From RI-153 sp963752935 (GTDB lineage Bacteria; Chloroflexota; Anaerolineae; Caldilineales; Caldilineaceae): DNA of 64,000 nucleotides. Position numbers and translations under genes: made by a program. Positions 34,458-44,783 of the stretch are shown here, in pieces. The stretch lies in the NCBI GenBank assembly GCA_963752935.1, contig CAVWAL010000005.1:372001-436000 (forward strand), given 5' to 3'. Below the pieces are notes generated by a model, which worked only from the letters and a program-made list of their open reading frames with translations, ran no database searches and was not told where the DNA came from. Within the stretch, counting starts at the first letter, position 1, and each line of letters begins with the position of its first letter.

Positions 34458-36610
34458 TCATGGAGGGTTGATTGTCAATGGTCCGATCAAGAGCCGGTCT
34501 TCGGCGTTGTTGGGGATATCAAGACGACGGCCATCCTCGGGCGTGTAAAAGCCGATTTCGAGATAATAGTTTTCGTTGGCCGGCAGCGAATCGGGCACAA
34601 CGAACTGCAACTCGTCCACCACCACTTCGCCGGGCAGCCAATCCGATGTCGGACACGTTCCTTCGCCGGGAGGTCGATCCTGACCTGCGATCTGGGTAGC
34701 GATGCCATTGGCATCGATTTGAATCAGGTGCGAAAAGGCAGTATAAGCGTGATCCGGCTGCGCCGTCACCTGCCAAAAGAGGCGCGTGTAAAGGCGATCA
34801 CCGGCGTTGATCGTTTGATCCGGGTAGAGGAAGTAGCCGAGCAGCGCGATACCGTCGCCCAATTCGGCGCGCTGTTCGATCATCTCGGGGAAGATCACGG
34901 CCCCATCCTCGGGCTGGCGCACGATGTCCGCCCAGGCCGCGCCGTTGCTGTCCCAGATGGCGGGGCTTGCCTCGGCCTCCGGATAATAGGAATCGACGAG
35001 TGCCTTGCCACGGCTGTCCTCGTTATCGAGGAAGTAGTAGCGCGCCGCCCTGTCGGTGGCCACGCGCAGGCAGATGCGCCCATCGAAGCCTTCGGGCATG
35101 GGCGTGTCGGGGAACTGTTCGAGCAGATAGCCCAACGTCGGGTGATCCTGACCGCGTGGGCTGACGTAGATACGCAGGCCACGGTCATTTTCCACGATTT
35201 GCTCGGCAAGGCGAGTGAAACCTACATCCCAGGCCGCGTAGAGATCGGGCGACTGCGCCCAGGTGACGAAATAAGCACGCCACGTCACGAGGATCGACGC
35301 TGCGATCACGAGCGAGCCCAGGGCGATGGCGATAAATCTGGCCGACGGCAACAGCCGGGTCACCAGTTGCACGACGCCTTCCACACCCAGAGTGATGAGG
35401 ATCACGACAAAGGGCAGCGCGCCAATCGCGCGTTGATAGTTAGGAGCGAACTCGCTGAGCAACGTGGGCAGCAGCATCACCGCCAACCCCGCCAGGAGCC
35501 AGAGATGAGCCAGCCGCCAGAAGCGTCTGAGCGCCAGCGCCAATCCGACGGCGAAGAAGGGAGCCAGCAATAGATCGAGCGCCGGGCGAAAGGGCAGATT
35601 TGCGCGTGGATTGTGGTCGCCCGTCCAGCCGAACATGCCCACAACGGGTTCAATGTTGGCAAAGATGCCGCCGCCGTCGCGGCCAACGACGCTGACCTGC
35701 CCAATCCGGGTGGTAAACGAAACCGGGTTCTGCACAAAGTAGATGCCCAGCGGCAGAGCCACGATCAGCGCCACCAGCGCGCCCACGCCAATTCCGCGCA
35801 AGTTCGCCATCACGCGTTCGCGGTCGGTCCACAGCGCTATCACCGCCATCGGCAAGAGGATCAAGGGCAGTAGCCGCGCCGGCAGGTACGTGTAAAACGA
35901 CAGCCCTGCAAAAAGGCCGGCAAGGAGCCAGGGGATGGGTGACCGGCCGACCGGGTGACCGGGTAACTCAGTAACTCGGGGAGTGGTCGTGTGCTTGTCG
36001 CCAGGGGTGTCGTCCGTCGTCGGTCGTCTGTCGCCGGTCGTCCCCAGGCTTTCCACAAGCCGGCCCACAACAGCGTTTCGAGAAGAACGAACAGCGAAAG
36101 TCGAATGCCGTAGCGGCTGAAGATCTGGCTCCATAGCAGGGCAAGGACAACCGAACCGCTCCACAAGGCGAAGGTACGACGGTTGCGCACGCCGAGATGG
36201 GGCGCAACTTCCCAGGCCAGCCAGGTTAGCGCCGGGGTCAGCAGGGCGCCGCACAAGGCAGGCACAAAACGGATCGTCCAGATCGATTGGCCGAAGAAGG
36301 CATGGCTGATGCCGGTCAGCCAGATCAGTAGGGGTTCGCGTCCGTGGTTGCCGGTAAAGAAGAGGGGCCACTGCCAGAGCGGAGTATCGAGAAGATGGTA
36401 GGCGTCGAGGCCATTAAAGGCTTCATCGTAGAAGAGACCGGGCGGCACATCTGCCAGTTGCCAGAAGCGCATGACAAAGGCAAAGATCGTCAGCGCCGCG
36501 AGTAGCAGCCAGCCCAAGCGGCCCAGCGTAGAGGATCTGGTCGAGGTAGAATGCGTGCCGGAGGGGTTCTGCAAACGGCGAACCTTGTCTAGTATCGTGT
36601 CATCTGTCAA
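34458..36610 (-). pseudogene. GT-C membrane glycosyltransferase, paralog 3, one-base frameshift
   Basis: The third tandem copy of the membrane glycosyltransferase. The first 200 residues (FWQLADVPPGLFYDEAFNGLDAYHLL with the acidic pair) run in one frame from 36610. The rest (PWLLAGLFAGLSFYTYLPARLLPL through LIGPLTINPP) is in another frame down to 34458. The shift falls in the linker at about 35950-36050, a stretch full of short GACGAC-type quasi-repeats; one missing base, for example in the G run at 36041-36044, would restore it. The likely start, TTG at 36610, lies inside a family A repeat, so the original 5' end may have been replaced. The C-terminal domain matches the other paralogs. Real decay and sequence error are both possible. 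Confidence 0.75.
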
Positions 36611-36710
36611 GTGATTGCAATCTTGTAGGGGCGCTGCTTGCCGCGCCCACAGTGTGCCGGGCGCAGCAAGCAGCGCCCCTACCCATCAATCACACTTGAC
36701 GCATCGCTAG
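36589..36710 (-). repeat. Palindromic repeat family A, copy 3
   Basis: A 122-bp element like those at 9401 and 14465 but in opposite orientation. The core arms are 36625-36648 and 36659-36682, nearly perfect, with GTCAAGTGATTG outside the left arm and CAATCACACTTGAC outside the right. It runs from CTAG (36589-36592) to CTAG (36707-36710). The last CTAG is shared with a family B element that follows at once. The likely start codon of the gene ending at 34458 lies within it. Confidence 0.85.
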
Positions 36711-36794
36711 TACAAATCGGCGTAATTCCGGCGGGAATATGCCGACACTCTCTACCGTTGGTAGAGACACCATATCCCCGCCGGGATTTACTAT
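36707..36794 (+). repeat. Palindromic repeat family B, copy 1
   Basis: An 88-bp element from CTAGTAC to TTTACTA. It has an outer inverted repeat with TTCCGGCGGGAATATG at the left and CATATCCCCGCCGGGATTT at the right, and an inner perfect 8-bp hairpin TCTCTACC/GGTAGAGA. A similar 91-bp element is at 52520-52610, next to an IS630-like transposase remnant. It contains no ORF. Confidence 0.8.
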
Positions 36795-36870
36795 TCCTGA
36801 AGCAAGAATCCAGAGCAGTTCATGACAGGCGGCGAACCTTGCTCGGTCCGCCGCCGCTTAGCCTCGATGC

Positions 36871-39390
<2,520 letters not shown>

Positions 39391-39830
39391 TGTATTGAGT
39401 CTCCGATCGGGAGTTTATCTTCAATGGTGTTGAACAAACAGCTACAATTGAAAAACGCAAAGTCGCAAGGGGAGCGCCTTGGTGATGACGCATCCTGTCC
39501 TTACGCTTTACGTTTTTGAGGCCCGCCAAGATCCAGTGGAGTCGCTACACCACGGATGCGGGCTATCTAAGCGCGATCATACCGCCAACGGCACTGCCGA
39601 AGGCGACAAAATGATTGGGAGAAGGTGTCCAGCGCGCTTTTTGTCTCATAGTGGGTACAGTATAGCACAAACAGCGAGGAAATGTGCGAATTTTGCGGCT
39701 GTCGATTGGGGGAGTTTGTCGATTTTCGATGGGATTGGAGCCATGTCCACTTTGTACTATTCTGGGGGTAGATTTAAATGCAGAACAGTTCACAATGTTG
39801 CGTCGCCATGAGAACAGGAGAATGCACGAA
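39391..39830. other. Divergent intergenic region leuS / mscL
   Basis: About 440 bases between two divergent genes. A minus-strand extended -10 (TGCTATACT) lies at 39659-39667. For mscL only AGGAG at 39816-39820 is convincing. No T-box, tRNA or repeat was recognised; the rest is plain non-coding sequence with small ORFs I could not support. Confidence 0.5.
39659..39667 (-). promoter_or_regulatory. Candidate leuS promoter (extended -10)
   Basis: TGCTATACT on the minus strand (TATACT at 39659-39664) is an extended -10; no clear -35. It would give a leader of about 260 bases before leuS, in which I see no T-box. Confidence 0.4.
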
Positions 39831-40253
39831 ATGTTGAAAGAATTCCGCGATTTTATCATGCGAGGAAACGTCCTCGATCTGGCCGTTGCGGTGATTATCG
39901 GTGCAGCATTTAGCCGTATCGTCAATTCGTTGGTCGACGACATCATTATGCCGCCGGTTGGGTTGCTACTCGGCGCAGTCGACTTCTCAAACCTGTTCAT
40001 CGATCTGTCGGGGAAAGGCTATACGAATCTGGCGGCGGCAGAAGAGGCCGGCGCCGCCGTGTTGCGCTACGGCGCATTCCTGAACGCCATACTCAGTTTT
40101 TTGATCGTCGCCATTGCCGTGTTTTTGCTCGTCAAGCTCGCCAACTCGTTGCAGCGCAAAAAGAAAGAGGAACCGGCGCCGTCGGCTGCCGTATCCGCCG
40201 AAGAAACCTTACTGACAGAGATCCGTGATCTATTGAAGGAGCAGGCCAAGTAG
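39831..40253 (+). CDS. mscL: Large-conductance mechanosensitive channel MscL
   Basis: A 140-residue pentameric channel that opens at high membrane tension and releases solutes on osmotic downshock. It has the N-terminal amphipathic helix MLKEFRDFIMRGNVLDLAVAVIIGAAF (first transmembrane helix, in part), VDDIIMPPVGLLLG, a periplasmic loop, and the second helix AFLNAILSFLIVAIAVFLLVK. A charged cytoplasmic bundle follows, ending LLTEIRDLLKEQA. The ATG at 39831 gives the family N-terminus and has AGGAG ten bases ahead; the ATG at 39822 is too close to that site. Very secure. Confidence 0.95.
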   Translation: MLKEFRDFIMRGNVLDLAVAVIIGAAFSRIVNSLVDDIIMPPVGLLLGAVDFSNLFIDLSGKGYTNLAAAEEAGAAVLRYGAFLNAILSFLIVAIAVFLLVKLANSLQRKKKEEPAPSAAVSAEETLLTEIRDLLKEQAK

Positions 40254-40291
40254 AGAAGGGCAAACGCAGGCGATTCGAACCGTCAATCAGC

Positions 40292-40318
40292 GTGGGCGGC
40301 AGATCACTTGCCGCCCAC
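40292..40318. terminator. Hairpin terminator between mscL and convergent gene
   Basis: A 10-bp stem, GTGGGCGGCA (40292-40301) and TGCCGCCCAC (40309-40318), with a seven-base loop, followed by a T-rich stretch (TGGTTTTATGTTTT) on the plus strand. It lies between mscL and the convergent gene ending at 40326. Confidence 0.65.
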
Positions 40319-40325
40319 ACTGGTT

Positions 40326-41480
40326 TTATGTTTTCAGCATTTCGAAAATCAACCCCGCCTGACGCAGACGAGAGAGGAGTCTGTCTCCCATTGCCACGGA
40401 CGTGGTGAGCACGCCGCTCCGTTCGGGCAGGTGCGCCCGATCCAGCGCCAGGCAGAGGGCAGACTCGCTCACCATCTTTGAGGTCTCGTCATAGCCGGGA
40501 TCGCCGCCGTGCACATGACCGATCACTTGACGGCCGTCGGCGCGGGCGACGATCTTGACATCGAAGAAGCTGCGCGCGCGGCGCTCTGCCGATGGACCTG
40601 ATCCCTGCGGTTGCAGTTTCAGAAGCAGATCGCGAGTCGGCTTGAGCTGCGCCAACGCGGCCAGCGCGCCCACACCGATCCCCATGCCGATCATCATTGG
40701 CAGCGGACCCACAGTCAGGTAGTGTGCATAACGAAACTCTTGCCCATAGGCGGGCAGCGCCCGCGCCGAACGCAGAATCACCTGCGGGTCGATGGTGGGG
40801 AAAGGTGCAACCCAGCCCTTCACCACCTCTGCATAGTGAATCTTACGCGGTGCGCTGAGCACGATGCGGTCTCCGTTGGACGCCGGAGCGGATCGACGCC
40901 GGCGCGCCGACCGCCGTGAGAGCATCTCGATGGCCGAATGCCATGTGCCACCCGAAAAACGCGCATCCGACGAAACGTACCCTTGCGCAGTCACTGCCGC
41001 ATCATCGGGCAAGTGTTGCACCGTCATGTAGACGCCCAGGTCGTGGGGAATGCTATCGAATCCACAGCAGTTGACGATCCGCACGCCCCGATCCTGGGCC
41101 GGGCCATCGTATCGGTCAAGCAGCAGGTTCACGAACTCCGGCTCGCCGGTGATATCCACATAGTCGCTGCCTGCCTCAATACAGGCCCTGACCAGCGGCT
41201 CTCCATAGCGAATATAGGGGCCGACGGTAGTCAGCACCACCCGCGCCTGCGCGGCCATGGTAACCAGCGAAGTCTCGTCCTCGCTGTCAGCCTGAATCAG
41301 ACCGATGTCGTCGCCCACGCCCAATTCAGCATGGATGCCACGCAGCTTCTCCACATTGCGCCCGGCCAGCGCCCAGCGGAAAGACTCCCCCTGCTTGCGG
41401 GCAAGATACTCCGCCACGAGCCGGCCCGTAAAACCAGTGGCGCCGTAGAGGATGACGTCATACGTTCGTTGACTACTCAT
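40326..41480 (-). CDS. Saccharopine dehydrogenase-like / trans-acting enoyl reductase family protein
   Basis: A 384-residue NAD(P)-binding protein. The N-terminal Rossmann motif is VILYGATGFTGRLVAEYLAR, and further features are VVLTTVGPYIRYGEPLVRACIEAGSDYVDITGE and NCCGFDSIPHDLG (in part). These match the saccharopine-dehydrogenase-like family that includes mycobacterial trans-acting enoyl reductase and eukaryotic SCCPDH. A Gly-rich hydrophobic segment near residue 260 (MMIGMGIGVGALAALA) suggests membrane association. The ATG at 41480 overlaps the ilvE stop by eight bases, so the two are co-transcribed. The substrate is unknown; a lipid-related redox step is likely from family knowledge. Family secure. 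Confidence 0.8.
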   Translation of the reverse strand: MSSQRTYDVILYGATGFTGRLVAEYLARKQGESFRWALAGRNVEKLRGIHAELGVGDDIGLIQADSEDETSLVTMAAQARVVLTTVGPYIRYGEPLVRACIEAGSDYVDITGEPEFVNLLLDRYDGPAQDRGVRIVNCCGFDSIPHDLGVYMTVQHLPDDAAVTAQGYVSSDARFSGGTWHSAIEMLSRRSARRRRSAPASNGDRIVLSAPRKIHYAEVVKGWVAPFPTIDPQVILRSARALPAYGQEFRYAHYLTVGPLPMMIGMGIGVGALAALAQLKPTRDLLLKLQPQGSGPSAERRARSFFDVKIVARADGRQVIGHVHGGDPGYDETSKMVSESALCLALDRAHLPERSGVLTTSVAMGDRLLSRLRQAGLIFEMLKT

Positions 41481-42402
41481 CGAGCTTGATGGGTGTGAGC
41501 CAGCCCCACTTGTCGGGGGCGTTGTCTTCCACGATGCCGAAGAAGACATCCTGCACCGCTTTGGTCACCGGGCCACGCTTGCCGTCGCCCACGGGCATGC
41601 GATCCACGGAGCGCACGGGGGTGATCTCCGCCGCTGTGCCGGTGAAGAAGATCTCGTCGGCCAGATAGAGCATGTCGCGCGTCATCGCCATCTCCTTGAC
41701 TTCGTAGCCGAGATCGAGCGCGATCTTGATGGCGCTGTCACGCGTGATGCCGCCCAAAATCGAAGACGCCAACGGCGGCGTGTAGATGACGCCCTTGTGG
41801 ATAATGAAGATATTCTCGCCGCTGCCCTCGCTGACATAGCCGTTGATGTCGATGGCGATGCCTTCGGTGAAGCCGTTATCATGGGCTTCCATGGCGATAT
41901 TCTGGCTGCTGACATATTGGCCGCCGATCTTGGCCATGGGGCTGAGCATGTTCGACGCCATGCGCCGCCAGGTGCTGACCTGCACATCGACGCCATTTTC
42001 GATGGCTTCGTTGCCCAGGTAACGGCCCCACGGCACCGAGGCCAGGATGGCATCCACCGGGCACTTGCGCCCGTCCACACCCAACGACTCGTAGCCGCGG
42101 AAGACCAGTGGGCGGATGTAGGCGCTGCGCAGTTTGTTGGCCTTCACCACGTCAATGGCCACCTGCATCCACTCGTCCGCCGTCAGTGGGGAGGGGATGC
42201 GCGCCACTTTGCAGCTAAAGAGGAGCCGTTCAAAGTGTTCACGGCCGCGGAAGATGGCCGGCCCTTCGGCTGTTTCGTAGGCGCGGATCCCTTCGAAGAC
42301 GCTGCTGCCATAATGCAGCGCGTGGGTGAAAACGTGGACTTTGGCCTCGGCCCAGGGGATGATCTTGCCGTTCATCCAAATATAATCAGCCTGCATCGGC
42401 AT
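41473..42402 (-). CDS. ilvE: Branched-chain amino acid aminotransferase
   Basis: A 309-residue fold-type IV PLP enzyme that interconverts leucine, isoleucine and valine with their 2-oxo acids. It begins with YIWMNGKIIPWAEAKVHVFTHALHYGSSVFEGIRAY, whose HALHYG-SVFEG region is typical, and has GYVSEGSGENIFI for cofactor phosphate binding and ITRDSAIKIALDLG near the end. The ATG at 42402 has AAGGAG at 42410-42415, seven bases upstream. A promoter with TATAAT at 42463-42468 precedes it. The next gene overlaps its stop. Its location 2 kb from leuS is a pathway link but not an operon. Very secure. Confidence 0.94.
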   Translation of the reverse strand: MPMQADYIWMNGKIIPWAEAKVHVFTHALHYGSSVFEGIRAYETAEGPAIFRGREHFERLLFSCKVARIPSPLTADEWMQVAIDVVKANKLRSAYIRPLVFRGYESLGVDGRKCPVDAILASVPWGRYLGNEAIENGVDVQVSTWRRMASNMLSPMAKIGGQYVSSQNIAMEAHDNGFTEGIAIDINGYVSEGSGENIFIIHKGVIYTPPLASSILGGITRDSAIKIALDLGYEVKEMAMTRDMLYLADEIFFTGTAAEITPVRSVDRMPVGDGKRGPVTKAVQDVFFGIVEDNAPDKWGWLTPIKLDE

Positions 42403-42462
42403 CGCACAACTCCTTCGTTGGTGGAGAAATTGGTAGGTAATTTGTGTCTTGAAAGTTGGAGC

Positions 42463-42491
42463 ATTATAGCGCCGAACCGGGAGATTGGCTA
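42463..42491 (-). promoter_or_regulatory. Promoter for ilvE operon
   Basis: On the minus strand -10 TATAAT is at 42463-42468 and -35 TAGCCA at 42486-42491, 17 bases apart. Leader of about 55 bases to the ilvE ATG. Confidence 0.6.
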
Positions 42492-42534
42492 GAAATTCCA
42501 CCCAAACTTGTGCCCCTGAATAGAGTAGATGCCC

Positions 42535-42563
42535 TTGGTCGTAACCATGCCGCCCACTATACT
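42535..42563 (+). promoter_or_regulatory. Promoter for the antiporter gene
   Basis: On the plus strand -35 TTGGTC (42535-42540) and -10 TATACT (42558-42563) are separated by 17 bases. The ATG at 42601 follows with AAGGAG in between. Confidence 0.55.
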
Positions 42564-42600
42564 TGGGTCGGTAAAGTAGAGTATCTGCAAGGAGAAAACA

Positions 42601-43816
42601 ATGAGGGAGCTTCATATCGGGCTGGCAGTCATCGGCGGTTTGGTCTTGGTGCTTGGCATTTTCTCGAGTTGGATCAAGGATCGCTCATTCCTTTCCGCGC
42701 CGCTGCTGGCGTTGCTTCTGGGCATCGTACTGGGACCGTTCGCCTTGGGTGTAATCGATCCCATGCAGTGGGCCGGCTGGGAAGAAATCGTGGAAGAAAC
42801 TGCTCGCCTGACCCTCTCGATTGGACTGATGGCGGTTGCGCTCCGTCTACCGCAAGGATACTTCCGCGATCATTGGCGCCCGATCACTGTTATGCTCAGT
42901 ATCGTCATAGCGCTCATGTGGCTGGCAAGCAGCCTGGTGGCGTTCCTCTTGCTCGATCAACCCATACTCTCTGCCTTGCTGATCGGTGCCATCATCACCC
43001 CCACCGATCCGGTAGTGGCTTCATCGATCATCACATCAAAGTTGGCCAAACACGCTGTGCCGGATCGAGTGCGTCACCTCATGTCAGCCGAGTCGGGCGC
43101 AAACGATGGTCTTGCCTATCTCTTCGTCTTCTTGCCCCTCCTGCTCCTGGAGCGAACAGCGCAACAGGCATGGAGTCAATGGCTTACGTCCATTCTGCTA
43201 ATCGACGTTTTCGGCGCCCTGGCAATTGGCGGTATAACGGGCTATGTGGTTGGTCGCCTGCTTAAGTGGGCAGAAGCAGAATGGACACTCGAACGAACGG
43301 GCTTCCTTTCGATCACGATTGCGTTGTCAATGCTCACAATTGGGGTGTCGCGTCTATTCGGGCGTAGATGGAATCCTGGCCGTCTTTATCTCAGGCGTGG
43401 CCTTTGCTCATCAGGTGAACGGCGCCGAGCGTGCCAAAGAGGAGAATATCCAGGAAACGGTAAATCAGTTCTTTTCACTACCAATCTTTGTCTTGATAGG
43501 CCTGATTCTGCCATTTGATCAGTGGATCAACCTGGGGTGGCGTGGGGTGGTGTTGGCGATCGCCGTGCTGGCATTGCGGCGAATACCGGTGATACTGCTA
43601 GTGCGGCGCTGGATCTCTCCGCTCAAGAATCGAACGGACGGTCTCTTTCTCGGTTGGTTTGGTCCTATCGGCGTATCCGCGCTATTTTATGCCATGCTTG
43701 TCTTCCATCGCAGCGGGAGCGAGATAATCTGGACGGTGAGCAGCCTCATCATCTGTGCATCGGTGGTTGTCCACGGGGTTTCAGCCACACCGCTCACAAA
43801 GCGGTACGGCAAGTAG
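42601..43816 (+). pseudogene. CPA1-type Na+/H+ antiporter, one-base frameshift
   Basis: A cation:proton antiporter of the CPA1/NhaP type, about 405 residues when repaired. The N-terminal frame (42601-43518) shows GFRD-like helices, IGAIITPTDPVVASSI (the helix-break motif) and MSAESGANDGLAYLF, in which the aspartate pair expected of electroneutral antiporters appears as A-N-D. The frame fails after SRLFG at about 43360. The C-terminal part (VDGILAVFISGVAFAHQV to TKRYGK) continues in another frame to 43816. One extra G in the GGG at 43360-43362 explains the break; removing it gives SRLFGVDGILAVF. A promoter and strong ribosome binding site are intact, so a sequence error or very recent mutation is likely. 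Confidence 0.82.
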
Positions 43817-43915
43817 CGGGGCGCCGGCCTATGATGCACTACCATTCACAATGCTCAGTACTTGATGGACTGTGAGTAGCAGAATGTTCAAACACAGAAT
43901 GGTATATTTCGATCA

Positions 43916-44557
43916 TCACAAGCCGAAATAGGTGCTTACTTCTTCAAACAAATCGTCCACGCTGCGTACGCCATCCACTCGAATGGTTTTATACCGATGA
44001 CTCGCCGCCTGCCGCAAGACTTCTTGCCCAAACAGGTGATCCCGTTGCATCCAATGGTCAAACGCCTGACGCGGATCGCGACATTGGTTCAATATAGCGT
44101 CGATCCAGGGACGTTGCCCGTAGTGAAAGCGCTGGAATGGCTCCGTTGGGATCAGATAGACCACCCGTTGCCTGTCCACCGGGTATCGACTGATTAACTC
44201 CGGCAGCAGTGCCGCCCCTTCGAGGATCGGCGGTACGGTGGGGTCAAACGCCTGCAGATCTTCCAGGATCATCTCGAAGCGCTCGCCGTAGAAGGCGAAC
44301 TCCTCGGCGACTTGAACGGCAACGGGGCGCGACCAGATCTCATCCCAACTCATCGTAGCGTAGCCGTGCATCACGGGGTGGCGATCCGGGCTGCTGCGTT
44401 CCATATGCGCGCTTTCGTGATCGTCCACTTTGTAGTAGGGCAGATCAAACTGGGCGGATACCCGTTGCGCCAACGTGCTTTTTCCGCTGCACGGGGAACC
44501 GCCCACAATGTAGGCTCGGGATAGGATTTGATGCAGATGGGTTTCAATCGACCGCAT
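43916..44557 (-). CDS. P-loop NTPase, nucleoside/small-molecule kinase-like
   Basis: A 213-residue protein with a clear Walker A motif, YIVGGSPCSGKSTLAQRV, near residue 17. LILEDLQAF and PPILEGAALLPELI follow and resemble the acceptor-binding and Walker B regions of small kinases. An Arg-rich lid (HYGQRPWIDAILNQCRDPRQAF) is near residue 150. It looks like an ATP-dependent kinase or phosphotransferase of the adenylate-kinase-like superfamily; the substrate is not apparent. It lies alone on the minus strand, convergent with the antiporter and 226 bases downstream of the beta-mannosidase, with several hairpins between. Fold is secure, function open. Confidence 0.65.
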   Translation of the reverse strand: MRSIETHLHQILSRAYIVGGSPCSGKSTLAQRVSAQFDLPYYKVDDHESAHMERSSPDRHPVMHGYATMSWDEIWSRPVAVQVAEEFAFYGERFEMILEDLQAFDPTVPPILEGAALLPELISRYPVDRQRVVYLIPTEPFQRFHYGQRPWIDAILNQCRDPRQAFDHWMQRDHLFGQEVLRQAASHRYKTIRVDGVRSVDDLFEEVSTYFGL

Positions 44558-44670
44558 TGTTAAATTGACGAGCCTCCGTTATACGGTCTTGCGTCTGCTA
44601 CGTCAGGATAGTAAACACACCAATATTTTATCCACGGCGGTATGACGGTGACGAGGTGATCCCACGAGCC

Positions 44671-44769
44671 GGGCTCGGCGTCGAAGTCGTACTCGCCGAG
44701 CCCGAACTTTTTCGTTTTGAGCAAAACGAATTTCTGCCTGGCAACCCGTCCACGTACTCATCCCAGGCA
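44671..44769. other. Cluster of three inverted repeats in an intergenic gap
   Basis: Between the beta-mannosidase stop and the P-loop gene lie three hairpins: GGGCTCGGCG/CGCCGAGCCC (44671-44680 and 44694-44703), a perfect 20-base palindrome at 44711-44730, and TGCCTGG/CCAGGCA (44735-44741 and 44763-44769). The first is followed by a T run on the plus strand. They could terminate the mannosidase transcript on the minus strand, but no strong T-run is visible in that direction. Confidence 0.5.
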
Positions 44770-44783
44770 ACACGGGTCACATT

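Noticed and set aside
36828..36855. GGCGGCG/CGCCGCC hairpin just after leuS
   Set aside because: A 7-bp stem with a 14-base loop and no T run; too weak to call a terminator.
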